Position numbers and translations under genes: made by a program
Assembly: GCF_029395495.1 (NCBI RefSeq)
Contig: NZ_CP113918.1
Coordinates: forward strand, 2,294,001-2,358,000
Direction: 5' to 3'
Source of the DNA: Bifidobacterium sp. ESL0769
Lineage (GTDB): Bacteria; Actinomycetota; Actinomycetes; Actinomycetales; Bifidobacteriaceae
DNA: 64,000 bases
In this document: piece after piece, positions 28,333 to 38,062 of the stretch
Layout: the number at the start of each line of letters is the position of its first letter
How positions within the stretch are numbered: position 1 is the stretch's first letter
Notes under the pieces: model-generated
Database searches by the model: none
Seen by the model: the letters and a program-made list of their open reading frames with translations, nothing else
What the model was told of the DNA's origin: nothing

Positions 28333-31300
28333 CTAGTCGCGGCGGCGCCTGCGGATGAGCTGCAAACCAAGCGCCATGATCAGGGCGGACACCATCAGGC
28401 CCAACGGCACCGCAGTATCCGAACCCGTGGCCGCCACAGACTTGACCTTCGGCTGCGGTTTCGCCTGGGAGGCGAGCCACTTCCGGCCCTCGGGCGTGGC
28501 AAGCCAGGCCTGCCCGGCCAGAGTCTTGAGCCAGTTCTGACCGGCCGGGGTCTTCAGCCAAGCCGCGCCCGCAGGAGTAGCGAGCCAAGCATGGCCTGCG
28601 GCCGTGGCGAGCCAGGCGGCTCCGGCGGGAGTCGAAAGCCAGTGCTGGCCTTCGGCCGTCGCGAGCCAGGCATGGCCGCCAGTGGTGGTGCCGAGCCAAG
28701 CGCCTCCTGCGGGGGTCCCGAGCCAGGCGTGGCCCTCCGGGGTGTTCAGCCAGCCATGACCTTCAGGAGAGGAGATCCAGGCGTGCCCCTCGGAAGTGCC
28801 CAGCCAAGCCGAGCCCTCGGGCGTCTGCAGCCAGGCGTGGCCCTGTGGAGTCTCGAGCCACTGATGGCCCTGCGGCGTAGAAACCCACGCGTGACCTTCA
28901 GGGGTCGCCGACCAGTGCTGACCTTCCGGGGTCTGCAGCCACTCGTGACCGGGCTGCGTGTCAAGCCACTCGTGCCCAGGTTGCGTACCAAGCCACTCAT
29001 GGCCGGGTTGCGTACCCAACCACTCGTGACCAGGTTGCGTGCCGAGCCATTCCTGGCCGGGCCGGGTGACGAGCCATCCGGGGTTGTCAGGCTCGATGCG
29101 GGTCCAGCGTGCGATGACGGTGATGTCGCCGGTCACCGGGGCCGTCGGATCATACGGAACCAAGCTACGGACCATGCTCTCCACGAACCAGCCGTCGAAA
29201 CGGAAGTGGGTCCGCGTCGGCGTGGGCAGCGTGCCCAGCTGGTCGCCGTCGGCGATGGTGCGCGGCGCGATGGTGATGCCGCCTTCCACGTTGAACGTGA
29301 TGGTGTGCGTGATCCGCGTCCAGTGCGCCTTGAGCGTGCACGGGCCGGTCACCGGAGTGGCATCGAAATCATAGGCGTGCGAGCCGTCGAGCGTCCAGAA
29401 GTCGAACCGGTAGTGTTCCCTCGTCGGGTTGTTGCCCGGCGCGGTGGCGTGGTGGTTGTATTCGATGGTCTGCGCAGGGGCCGAGCCCGTGCCGTGATCC
29501 AGATCGAAAGTCACGCGGTACCAGTTGGTCTTCCACGTCATCCGGATGGTCATGTCGCCGGCCTTCACATCGGCCGGGAAACCGTCGATCCAGCTGCCCG
29601 AACCGACCTTGTACTGCCACTTGTCAAACGAGTGACCAGCCGGGGCCGCCGGAAGGTTGACGGTAGGCGCGTGCAAAGCAGTGCCGTAGAGTATCGACGC
29701 CGTGGCAGGCAAGCCTCCGCCCACACCGCCATTCGCGTCGTAGGAGACGTTGTACGGGTTCGTGGTCCAAGTCGGCTGGATGACCGTGTCGCCGGCGGGC
29801 ACCGTGGCCGGGAAGCCCGGCTGCCATGCCCCGCCCGCAACCTGGAAGCGCCAGGAGGCGAACGTATGGCCCGTGCGGTTCGGATTCGACGGCGCAGTCA
29901 GGGCCGTGCCGTACTCCGGATGCGCGTCGGCGGGCAGTGCGGAACCATTGTTACGGTCGTAATGCACCGTGTAGTGGTTGATCTTCCACGTCATGCGGAT
30001 GACCATGTCGCCCGCCTTCACGTCGGACGGGAAACCGTCGATCCAGCTGCCCGAACCGACCTTGTACTGCCACTTGTCGAACGAGTAACCGGTCGGAGGC
30101 TCAGGCAGGTTCACCGTCGGCGCCGTCAGCGCAGAGCCATAGGTCATCGGGCCCGTGGCCGGCAGGCTGCCGCCCACACCGCCGTTCGCGTCGTAGGAGA
30201 CGTTGTACGGGTTCGCGCTCCACACCGGCTGGATCGTGATGTCGTAGTCGGGCGTCGTGTTCACGCCATACACCCACGTATCCCAGTCCGTTGTGCCGGT
30301 CTTGGCGTAGCGCCAGCCGGCGAACGACTTGCCGGAAGGAGGCGTCGGACGCTGCAGGGCCGTCGGCTCGGTGAGCGCGGTGTCGTAAGGCACCGCGGGA
30401 TCCGTGGCGGGCAGGCTGCCGCCTGTGCCGCCGTTGGCCTCGTAGGCGACCGCATGCGTGTGCGCACGCCAGGCCGCGGTGATGACCATCGCACCGGCCT
30501 TCACATCCGCAGGCCAACCCGAAACCGGGGCGCTGCCGCCGACCGTGTACGACCAGCCGTCGAAGTCATAGCCGTGACGGGTGGGCTGCTGGGCCGCGCT
30601 CGGGGCGGGAAGGCTCGTGCCGAAATTATTCGAACCGGTCACCGGGGTGTAGCCCGTGCCCGAAGGCCACCTGCCGCCCGTGCCAAGATCGTAGGACACG
30701 TTGTACTGGTTGATCCGCCAATGAGCAGTAATCACCATCGCACCGGCCTTCACATCCGCAGGCCAGCCGGCCTGAGGCGTACCACCGTTTACCGTGTACG
30801 ACCAGCTGTCGAACGTGTAGCCCGCACGGGTCGGACGCTGAACCGTAGTCGGCTCCGTGAGCGTCGTGCCGTAAGGCTGCGAACCGGACACCGCGGTATA
30901 ACTGCCGGGCCAGGCGCCGCCGTCGAGGGCATACGAAACGTTGTAGCTGTTGCGCGTCCACGACGCGGTGATAACCATGTCGCCGGCCTTCACATCGCTC
31001 GGCCAACCCGTTTGGGACGGGCCGCCACCGACCGTGTACGACCAGTGATCGAACGCGAAACCGGTGCGCGTCGGACGCTGGACCGCAGTCGGCTCCGTAA
31101 GCGTCGTGCCGTAGGTCTTCGAGCCGGACACAGGTGTATAGCTACCGGGCCAGCTGCCGCCGCCCAAAGCGTACGAGACGTTGTAGTTGTTACGCGTCCA
31201 CTTGGCCGTGATGACCATATTGCCGGCCTTCACATCGAACGGCCAGCCCGTTTGCGCGGTACCACCCGCGACCGTGTATTCCCAATGGTCGAACGTGAAG

Positions 31301-34300
31301 CCAGGACGCGTCGGGTCGCTGCCTGGGGCAGGAAGCGCAGTGCCGAAATCCTTCGAACCGGACACCGGGGTATAGCCGCCGGACCACGAGCCGCCTGAAC
31401 CGAGGTCGTAGGACACGTCGTACTGGTTAATCCGCCAATGAGCGGTGATCACCATGCCACCGGCCTTCACATCGCTCGGCCAACCCGTTTGGGACGCGCC
31501 GCCGTCTACCGTGTACGACCAGCCGTCGAACGAGTAGCCGGTGCGGGTCGGACGCTGGGCCGTAGTCGGCTCCGTGAGCGTCGTGCCGTAAGGCTGCGAA
31601 CCCTCCACCGGCGTGTAACTCGAGGGCCAGCTGCCGTCGCCCAAAGCATACGAGACGTTGTAGCTGTTGCGGGTCCACGACGCGGTAATGACCATGTTGC
31701 CAGCCTTAACATCGGAAGGCCAACCCGCCTGAGACGCGCCGCCATCGACCGTATACGACCAGCCACCGAACGCGTAGCCGGGACGTGCCGGCTCTTGCAG
31801 CGTCGTGGGCGCGGTGAGCGTCGTGCCGTATTCCTGCGAGCCGTCAACGGGCGTATAACCGCCCTGCCAGGACGCGCCGCTGCCGAGAACGTAGGACACG
31901 TTGTAGTGCTTGGCCCGCCACAGGGCGGTGATGACCATGTCGCCGGCCTTCACGTCTGTCGGCCAGCCAGGCTGCGCGGAACCGCCGCCGACCGTGTACT
32001 GCCAGCCCTGGAACGTATAGCCCGCACGCGTCGGGTCGCTGCCGGGGGCGGGAAGAGTCGTGCCGAACGCCGTCGAACCCTCCACCGGCGTGTAGCTCGA
32101 AGGCCACCTACCGCCGGTACCGAGGTCGTAGGAGACGTTGTAGTTGACCGTGTCCCACAGGGCCGTGACGACCATGTCGCCCGCCTGAACGCTGGACGGC
32201 CAGCCGGACTGAGCGCTGCCGCCGCCGACCGTGTACTGCCAGCCGGAGAACGAGTGGCCCGAACGCGCCGGTTCCTGCGCACCAGTAGGCGTCGGCAACG
32301 TCGTGCCGAAGGGCTGCGAGCCCGAGACAGGCACATAGCCGCCCCGCCAAGCGCCGCCCGCGCCGAGATTGTACGAGACGTTGTAGCTCACGGGATCCCA
32401 GAGGGCCGTAACCACCATGGTTCCGGCCTGCACGCTCGCCGGCCAGCCGGACTGAGCGCTGCCGCCGCCGACCGTGTACTGCCAGCCGCGGAACGTATAA
32501 CCCGTACGCGTCGGTTCCTGCGCCCCGGTGGGTGTCGGCAAAGCCGTACCGAAAGGCTGCGAGCCGGACACAGGCGTGTAGCCGCCCCGCCAGTCGCCGC
32601 CCGTGCCAAGATCGTAGGTCACGTTGTAGCTGTTGGTGGTCCAAATGGCCTTGATGGCCGTGTCACCAGCCTGCACAGTCGTCGGCCAGCCGGCATGTGC
32701 GCTGCCGCCGCCGACCGTGTACTGCCAGCCCTGGAACGTATAACCCGAACGCGTCGGCTCCTGCGCCCCAGTGGGCGTTGGCAAAGCCGTACCGAAAGGC
32801 TGCGAGCCTGACACAGGGACATAACCGCCCTGCCAAGCGCCGCCGGAACCCAGATCATACGAGACGTCGTAGCTTACGGTGTCCCACAAAGCGGTGACCA
32901 CCATGGCACCGGCCTGCACGCTCGCGGGCCAGCCCGAAACCGGGGTGCCACCGTTGACCGTGTATTCCCAGCCACGGAACGTATAACCCGGACGCGTCGG
33001 CTCCTGCCCCGTCGTGGGAGCGGGAAGCGTCGTGCCGAAGGGCTGCGTGCCAGAAACAGGCACATAGCCGCCCTGCCAGGCACCACCGGAACCCAAGTCG
33101 TAGGTTACGCCGTAGCTGTTGGTGCGCCACTTGGCGGTAATCACCATCGCGCCGGCCTTCACGGCAGACGGCCATCCCGTCTGCGCGCTGCCGCCGTCAA
33201 CGGTGTACTCCCAGCCGTTGAACGCATGGCCGGGACGCGTCGGGAGCTGGTTCGTAGCCGGTGCGGGAAGCGTCGTACCATATTCCTGCGAGCCGTCAAC
33301 GGGCGTATAGCCGCCCTGCCAGGCACCACCGGAACCCAGATTGTAAGTGACGTTGTAGTGGTTGATCCGCCAATGAGCGGTAATCACCATCGCACCGGCC
33401 TGCACGGCGTTCGGCCAGCCTGTCTGAGACGTGCCACCATTGACCGTATACGACCAGCTGTCGAACGTGTAGCCCGTCTTCGTCGGACGCTGCACGGCAG
33501 TCGGCGCGGGAAGCGTCGTGCCGAAATCCTTCGAACCGGTCACCGGGGTGTAGCCCGTGCCCGAAGGCCACGAACCACCGTCGAGATTGTAAGACACGTC
33601 GTAGCTCTTGACCTCCCAACGTGCCTCGAGCGTCACGGCGCGGTCGGGCATCGTATCGGCCGAAGGGCCAGAGAACACCCAGTCCGCGCTGGCACCCGAT
33701 TCGCGCCAGCCCTTGAACGTGTAACCGGTACGCGTCGGATCCGTCGGAGGCGTCACCAGCGTGCCGTAACCGACATTCGTCCGGGTCGCGACCGTCGAGC
33801 CGCGGTCCTTGAACGTCACCGAATTCGTGTTCAGCGTCCACTGAGCCGTCAGCACCACATCATTCGCCGGCATCAGCGAAGGAGACGAGACACCGGGGCC
33901 AGCGAACGTCCACGTATTGCTCGACGCGTCCTTCCAGCCATGGAACGTATGGCCCGTCCACGTCGGGTCACCGGGATCCGTGGCATCGGACGTGCCGTAC
34001 GCCACCGACTCGCCGTTCGGCGCCGTGCCGGGCGCACCGCCCAGGTCGAACGTCAGATTGTAATGTTTCGCCTTCCAAGCCGGACGAATCTGCACGTCAT
34101 CGTCGGGCATCGTCGCGGGGAACCCGTCGGTCCAGTTGCCCGAACCGGTCTTGTGCTGCCACTTGTCGAACTCATGGCCCGTAGGAGCATCGGGCAGGGC
34201 CGAAGCGGCCGGCGCCGTCAAAGCCGTGCCATACGCCACCGACGGATCCGCAGCAGGCAGGCTCCCACCGCTGCCGCCGTTCAGAACGTAGGAGAGCGAA

Positions 34301-37173
34301 TTGGTGTTCAGCACCCACTTCGGGCGGATCGTGATGTTCGAGGCGGGAATCTCCGTGCCAGTGCCAGGAGCACCGAACTTGAACGTGTTCCAGCCGCCGG
34401 TCGAGGCCTTGTACTCCCAGCCGTCACGATGCTTGTGAGCCGGAGCCGTCATACCCGTCGTCGGGGGCTCCGTCGGAATCGTCGAACCATAGTCATACGC
34501 CGTCGAACCCGAAGGCATCGAAGACCACGAAGCCCCATCGCCGGTCGCATAGGACACGTTGTACTGGTCGGTCACCCACTTCGGCCGCACCGTAATGTCA
34601 AAGGCCGGCACATGCGTCACACCGAACTTGAACTCGGCCCAATTTTCCGTACTGTCCGTCTTGCGATACTCCCAGCCACTCGTCGCCGTGTCCTGATGCT
34701 TGTTGCTCGGAGCGTTCAAACCGGTCAGCGGGGGCGCCGAAACGGTCTCGTCCTCACCCACCGCAACCGGCGAGCCAGGCATCGAAGTCCACGTGCCGCC
34801 GCCATTGTCATAAGTCACATGCCGTGGGATAGCCTCCCAAGTCGGCCGGATGGTAATCGCATAATCCGGCATGTGCGTTGATCCGAACGCGAACGCAGCC
34901 CAATCGTCCGTGCTGTCCGTCTTCCGGTACTGCCAGCCACTGCGCTGCTTGTGCGCCGGGGCCTTCAGATGCGCAAGGTTCGCCGGCTCGGAGGGCGTAG
35001 AGTCATACGCCGCCGGCACCGCGCCCTGCGCCGCGCCATCCCACGTTCCACCGTTCAGATCGAACGTGACATCGCTTGAATTGACGACCCACTTCGGACG
35101 CACCGTGATATTGTAGGCCGGCATCGGCGTGCTGTCGAATGTGAACGCAGTCCAGTCGTCCGTGCTGTCAGTCTTGCGGTACTCCCAGCCATCCCGATGA
35201 TAATGGTCCGGACCGGAGATACCTGATATATCCGACGAGGACAGAGCAGGGACCGTGTCACCGGCAGTGTACGGGCCCGACTGGCCCGGTTTGCCCGTCC
35301 ACGTGCCCAAGCCGGCATCATACGAGACATTGTACGCATGGATAATGGGATTACCCTTCACTGTTCCAGAAGGTGCAGTACCGGTCACGCCGCCGGGAAG
35401 CGTTCCCGTGAAATCGAACTTGGGATTAGTAGTGCCGGAAGGCCAGCGCACCACATGAGCACTGGCATCATACGTGCCGCCTGCGCTCGGCGTTATAGTC
35501 CCATGCCCCGGATCCCCGATAATCGTGCCGTCAATGTTCTTCACATCGGCCGTCGACATCGTCACATACTGGCCATCGTCATACGCCGTCTCCTTAACAT
35601 CCTGAGCGCTTCCACCGAAACTTGTCAGATGAGATAGATTCCGGAACGACGAAAAATCAGAAACATGATTGCTAGTAAAAGAAAGAGCCGTCAAATCGTG
35701 CAGATCGGACAACGCTGTGGAAAATTGCCCCACATCAGAATTGGAAGTGGATGTGCCGTCCCAACTCAGACGTCTCAATGCTGCCATACCCGACAAAGGA
35801 CTGTAATCGGTGATTGCCCAGTTGGTACCTACACTCACCATGGTGGTCTTGGTAAGGTTTTCCATGCCATCAATACTTCTGACTCCGTTGCCGCCATACA
35901 TGCCGAAATAAATGTTCGCAAGCAAGTAATCACGCATTCGCTGGGTAAACGCACTAGAAGTGGTATAACTGCCCCCAGGATCCATAGCATTATTTTCTCC
36001 TGTGATTCCACGCGCGAGATTGACGTCCGGGAAACATTGCCCAACCGTACTCGATCCCAGGCTGCATACCCGACGCTTCACCGTACCATGAGGCTCGACG
36101 CCGGTAACGCCAGGAGGAAGCGTGCCGTCGAAAACAAAACTCGTGTTCGCGGTGCCCGTCGGCCAACGCACCACATGGGCAGACGCATCATATACGCCGC
36201 CCGGACTCGGAGTGATGGTCCCGTGCCCCGGATCCCCAATAATCGAACCGCCAATGTCTTTCAGGCCCATAGTCGATATCGTCACATGCACGCCATCATC
36301 AACCGCAGTCTTATCGACTTCCTGCCGGCTGCCTGAAAAACTTGTCAGCCTCGTTAAGCCACGCAACGGTGAAAAATCACTAATTCGATTATGAACACAA
36401 GACAAGCTCTGAAGATTGGTCAGCCCGGACAACGGCGACAAGTCGGCGACCTTGCCCTGGCCAATCGACAAACTGCGTAGATTGGTCAGCCCGGACAACG
36501 GCGACAAGTCGGTGAAAGAAGCCTCCCTCGAGGAATTAGTAGAAAGCGTCTGCAAGTTCCGCATATACCGCACGCCATCCAAAGCCGTAGGCGGCTCCTG
36601 AGCGAAATCAAGCGATGTGATGCTGTCCGCCCTCTGCTGGGTGAACGTGCCGTCCGGATCATTCTCCGTTACATATTTGCCTTGGGCCGAGTTCCAGACC
36701 GATTTCGTCGGTCTTACCGACGCCGGCATAGCCGACAGCACAGTGCGCGCCGAATCTCCCCATGCGTCCTGAAAGCACTGCGCAATCGTGCTATAACCGA
36801 TCATACAAACGCTCTGCGGACCCACCACCATGCCGCCACCACGCGGTTGCAGACCGCTCTTCGCGGAAATACTACTCTTGCCCTGCTTGACAGGTTCCGA
36901 AGATTCAGCGGACTTTTGCTTCTTCTGTGACTGCTGAGATTGGGTCGATTGCGACTGTTCAGGCGACGCTGCCTGACTTTGTTGAGTCGAAGAAGACTGG
37001 GACTGTGATTGCTGGGAGGCCTCGCCGCTTTCGGGCTCGACCGCCGTGGCCGTGGTGGGCAGCACCATCGCCACACCAACCAAAAGGCAAACTAGGGCTC
37101 TAACGCCCCCCCCCCCGCGATGCGAGGCAACGTTACGCACACTGCGCAACCACTCAGTAAAACGAGACATCAT
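28333..37173 (-). CDS. Giant InlB-repeat adhesin (2,946 aa) with Trp-nonapeptide wall region
   Basis: A very long surface protein. Signal peptide: about residues 1-45, with GGGG at 20-23 encoded by an 11-G tract. Residues about 200-520 hold internalin-type LRRs (LSPLSGLTNLRSL) in two blocks, each followed by an IIGDPGHGTITPS motif. Residues about 611-2690 are 26 InlB/Listeria-Bacteroides repeats, of the pattern YNVSYDLGSGG ... PTRPGYTFxGW ... AGxMVITAxW. Residues 2696-2902 are 22-23 nonapeptides with Trp every nine residues (PGHEWLGTQ to AGAAWLKTP). The end is VAATGSD, a membrane segment and RRRRRD: an LAxTG-like sortase signal rather than LPxTG. A second ATG at 37170 is equally possible. It probably forms a long stalk for adhesion. 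Confidence 0.9.
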   Translation of the reverse strand: MMSRFTEWLRSVRNVASHRGGGGVRALVCLLVGVAMVLPTTATAVEPESGEASQQSQSQSSSTQQSQAASPEQSQSTQSQQSQKKQKSAESSEPVKQGKSSISAKSGLQPRGGGMVVGPQSVCMIGYSTIAQCFQDAWGDSARTVLSAMPASVRPTKSVWNSAQGKYVTENDPDGTFTQQRADSITSLDFAQEPPTALDGVRYMRNLQTLSTNSSREASFTDLSPLSGLTNLRSLSIGQGKVADLSPLSGLTNLQSLSCVHNRISDFSPLRGLTRLTSFSGSRQEVDKTAVDDGVHVTISTMGLKDIGGSIIGDPGHGTITPSPGGVYDASAHVVRWPTGTANTSFVFDGTLPPGVTGVEPHGTVKRRVCSLGSSTVGQCFPDVNLARGITGENNAMDPGGSYTTSSAFTQRMRDYLLANIYFGMYGGNGVRSIDGMENLTKTTMVSVGTNWAITDYSPLSGMAALRRLSWDGTSTSNSDVGQFSTALSDLHDLTALSFTSNHVSDFSSFRNLSHLTSFGGSAQDVKETAYDDGQYVTMSTADVKNIDGTIIGDPGHGTITPSAGGTYDASAHVVRWPSGTTNPKFDFTGTLPGGVTGTAPSGTVKGNPIIHAYNVSYDAGLGTWTGKPGQSGPYTAGDTVPALSSSDISGISGPDHYHRDGWEYRKTDSTDDWTAFTFDSTPMPAYNITVRPKWVVNSSDVTFDLNGGTWDGAAQGAVPAAYDSTPSEPANLAHLKAPAHKQRSGWQYRKTDSTDDWAAFAFGSTHMPDYAITIRPTWEAIPRHVTYDNGGGTWTSMPGSPVAVGEDETVSAPPLTGLNAPSNKHQDTATSGWEYRKTDSTENWAEFKFGVTHVPAFDITVRPKWVTDQYNVSYATGDGASWSSMPSGSTAYDYGSTIPTEPPTTGMTAPAHKHRDGWEYKASTGGWNTFKFGAPGTGTEIPASNITIRPKWVLNTNSLSYVLNGGSGGSLPAADPSVAYGTALTAPAASALPDAPTGHEFDKWQHKTGSGNWTDGFPATMPDDDVQIRPAWKAKHYNLTFDLGGAPGTAPNGESVAYGTSDATDPGDPTWTGHTFHGWKDASSNTWTFAGPGVSSPSLMPANDVVLTAQWTLNTNSVTFKDRGSTVATRTNVGYGTLVTPPTDPTRTGYTFKGWRESGASADWVFSGPSADTMPDRAVTLEARWEVKSYDVSYNLDGGSWPSGTGYTPVTGSKDFGTTLPAPTAVQRPTKTGYTFDSWSYTVNGGTSQTGWPNAVQAGAMVITAHWRINHYNVTYNLGSGGAWQGGYTPVDGSQEYGTTLPAPATNQLPTRPGHAFNGWEYTVDGGSAQTGWPSAVKAGAMVITAKWRTNSYGVTYDLGSGGAWQGGYVPVSGTQPFGTTLPAPTTGQEPTRPGYTFRGWEYTVNGGTPVSGWPASVQAGAMVVTALWDTVSYDVSYDLGSGGAWQGGYVPVSGSQPFGTALPTPTGAQEPTRSGYTFQGWQYTVGGGSAHAGWPTTVQAGDTAIKAIWTTNSYNVTYDLGTGGDWRGGYTPVSGSQPFGTALPTPTGAQEPTRTGYTFRGWQYTVGGGSAQSGWPASVQAGTMVVTALWDPVSYNVSYNLGAGGAWRGGYVPVSGSQPFGTTLPTPTGAQEPARSGHSFSGWQYTVGGGSAQSGWPSSVQAGDMVVTALWDTVNYNVSYDLGTGGRWPSSYTPVEGSTAFGTTLPAPGSDPTRAGYTFQGWQYTVGGGSAQPGWPTDVKAGDMVITALWRAKHYNVSYVLGSGASWQGGYTPVDGSQEYGTTLTAPTTLQEPARPGYAFGGWSYTVDGGASQAGWPSDVKAGNMVITASWTRNSYNVSYALGDGSWPSSYTPVEGSQPYGTTLTEPTTAQRPTRTGYSFDGWSYTVDGGASQTGWPSDVKAGGMVITAHWRINQYDVSYDLGSGGSWSGGYTPVSGSKDFGTALPAPGSDPTRPGFTFDHWEYTVAGGTAQTGWPFDVKAGNMVITAKWTRNNYNVSYALGGGSWPGSYTPVSGSKTYGTTLTEPTAVQRPTRTGFAFDHWSYTVGGGPSQTGWPSDVKAGDMVITASWTRNSYNVSYALDGGAWPGSYTAVSGSQPYGTTLTEPTTVQRPTRAGYTFDSWSYTVNGGTPQAGWPADVKAGAMVITAHWRINQYNVSYDLGTGGRWPSGTGYTPVTGSNNFGTSLPAPSAAQQPTRHGYDFDGWSYTVGGSAPVSGWPADVKAGAMVITAAWRAHTHAVAYEANGGTGGSLPATDPAVPYDTALTEPTALQRPTPPSGKSFAGWRYAKTGTTDWDTWVYGVNTTPDYDITIQPVWSANPYNVSYDANGGVGGSLPATGPMTYGSALTAPTVNLPEPPTGYSFDKWQYKVGSGSWIDGFPSDVKAGDMVIRMTWKINHYTVHYDRNNGSALPADAHPEYGTALTAPSNPNRTGHTFASWRFQVAGGAWQPGFPATVPAGDTVIQPTWTTNPYNVSYDANGGVGGGLPATASILYGTALHAPTVNLPAAPAGHSFDKWQYKVGSGSWIDGFPADVKAGDMTIRMTWKTNWYRVTFDLDHGTGSAPAQTIEYNHHATAPGNNPTREHYRFDFWTLDGSHAYDFDATPVTGPCTLKAHWTRITHTITFNVEGGITIAPRTIADGDQLGTLPTPTRTHFRFDGWFVESMVRSLVPYDPTAPVTGDITVIARWTRIEPDNPGWLVTRPGQEWLGTQPGHEWLGTQPGHEWLGTQPGHEWLDTQPGHEWLQTPEGQHWSATPEGHAWVSTPQGHQWLETPQGHAWLQTPEGSAWLGTSEGHAWISSPEGHGWLNTPEGHAWLGTPAGGAWLGTTTGGHAWLATAEGQHWLSTPAGAAWLATAAGHAWLATPAGAAWLKTPAGQNWLKTLAGQAWLATPEGRKWLASQAKPQPKVKSVAATGSDTAVPLGLMVSALIMALGLQLIRRRRRD
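28468..29085 (-). repeat. 27-bp tandem repeats encoding Trp nonapeptides
   Basis: Twenty-three tryptophan codons fall at 27-bp intervals between 29075 and 28478; one interval is 30 bp, and 21 x 27 + 30 equals the 597 bp measured. Consensus of the unit is xGHAWLxTP. The upstream units (PGHEWLGTQ, four near-identical) are the most homogeneous and the downstream ones are Ala-rich and more diverged. Confidence 0.9.
37106..37116 (-). repeat. Homopolymeric (G)11 tract in coding sequence
   Basis: Eleven consecutive C on the plus strand are codons 20-23 of the giant adhesin. A change of one or two bases would shift the frame within the signal peptide. The tract is intact and in frame here. Confidence 0.9.
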
Positions 37174-37700
37174 CCTTCTTCTCTCTTATATAAACGGAAA
37201 CTCCCGCACCGCAAACCACCTCGACGCGGAATTACACTTCAGACATGCAAAACTGTAACACGACCGCGACACGAGCATCCAATTTTTGCCTAATTAATAA
37301 AACACAATTCTCTTCTTCAAACGTTTAAAACGACTTTCCGGATTGTTATATTCAGACAATCATCATTGATTTGCAAAACAATGGCAACACCGTTCTCCAG
37401 ATCATCTTTTCATGCTGGACGCTTTGCATTGCAACACTTCCGATGTTGTCACCACAGCCGCTAGCTTCGTAACCCTCCGCCCTACTGCCTCCCTGCACCC
37501 CGCTTATGTATAACGTTTTAAGAAAATTCAGAAAATTTTTTCGAAAAACTCCCCGACAAAATAATTAGACACGCCGAACACCACAAAACGATACAGCCAA
37601 GCAACAGCCCCGAACAGGCAAAAAGACGACACCGTAGTTCCCCCGGGCGGTGACAGACTGAGAACCAACCAGCAACGCGACGAAACGAGGGGGAGCGCAC
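37174..37700. other. Promoter region of the giant adhesin; otherwise empty
   Basis: An AT-rich stretch of 530 bp between the divergent adhesin and small plus-strand gene. It holds no frame I can support and no known RNA. The A/T-rich segments near 37290-37380 and 37510-37570 are the likely promoter zones. Confidence 0.4.
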
Positions 37701-37922
37701 ATGGCAAAGGCCAGACAGGCATGGGGCGATGAGAGCGTGCGCATGCACGACAACCTGTCGCGATATATGATCGGCATCAGCCTATGCGATCTGGAGGAGA
37801 AGGCCGTACGCGAAGAGTTCAAGGCGCACAAGCTGCTCAAAGGCAACAGAAAAGCTCACCACACCAGCCCGGCGAGCTCCAAACGCCATAGGCCACACAT
37901 TCTTTCAAAAATCACCGCATAA
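37701..37922 (+). CDS. Small basic protein, unknown
   Basis: A 73-residue protein. The first half is amphipathic (RQAWGDESVRMHDNLSRYMI) and the second half is basic and His/Ser-rich. GGGGGAG lies 5 nt before the ATG, so translation is credible. It ends 17 bp before the -35 box of the Abi leader. I do not recognise it. It marks the left edge of the accessory island. Confidence 0.45.
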   Translation: MAKARQAWGDESVRMHDNLSRYMIGISLCDLEEKAVREEFKAHKLLKGNRKAHHTSPASSKRHRPHILSKITA

Positions 37923-37939
37923 CCCCGGTTCCACCAAAT

Positions 37940-37968
37940 TTGACACGCCTGCCAAATTTTAATATAAT
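37940..37968 (+). promoter_or_regulatory. Consensus promoter of Abi leader A
   Basis: TTGACA (37940-37945), a 17-bp spacer and TATAAT (37963-37968): a perfect sigma-70 promoter. The start point should be near 37975. Confidence 0.85.
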
Positions 37969-37974
37969 TACTTT

Positions 37975-38048
37975 GAAACGTAAAAACTGTTGACTTGTTT
38001 CGACGTTCTTGAGACCATCTTCCGCAAGGAGCTGGTCTCAAGTTTTTT
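37975..38048 (+). ncRNA. Abi leader RNA A (about 74 nt, self-terminated)
   Basis: From the promoter, the transcript reads GAAACG ... CTGTTGACTTGTTTCGA, then the stem CTTGAGACCA/TGGTCTCAAG (38008-38042) and TTTTTT. So an RNA of about 74 nt ends 15 bp before the ATG of the Abi_2 gene. The first 30 nt recur almost unchanged before the gene at 42103. It could be an attenuator, or an RNA partner of the HEPN protein as in RNA-antitoxin systems. Confidence 0.6.
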
Positions 38049-38062
38049 CACAAAGGATGTGA

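Noticed and set aside
28303..35100. Several very long plus-strand frames opposite the giant adhesin
   Set aside because: They are shadows of a highly GC-biased repetitive gene: Arg/Ala/Gly-rich, without domains or ribosome sites.
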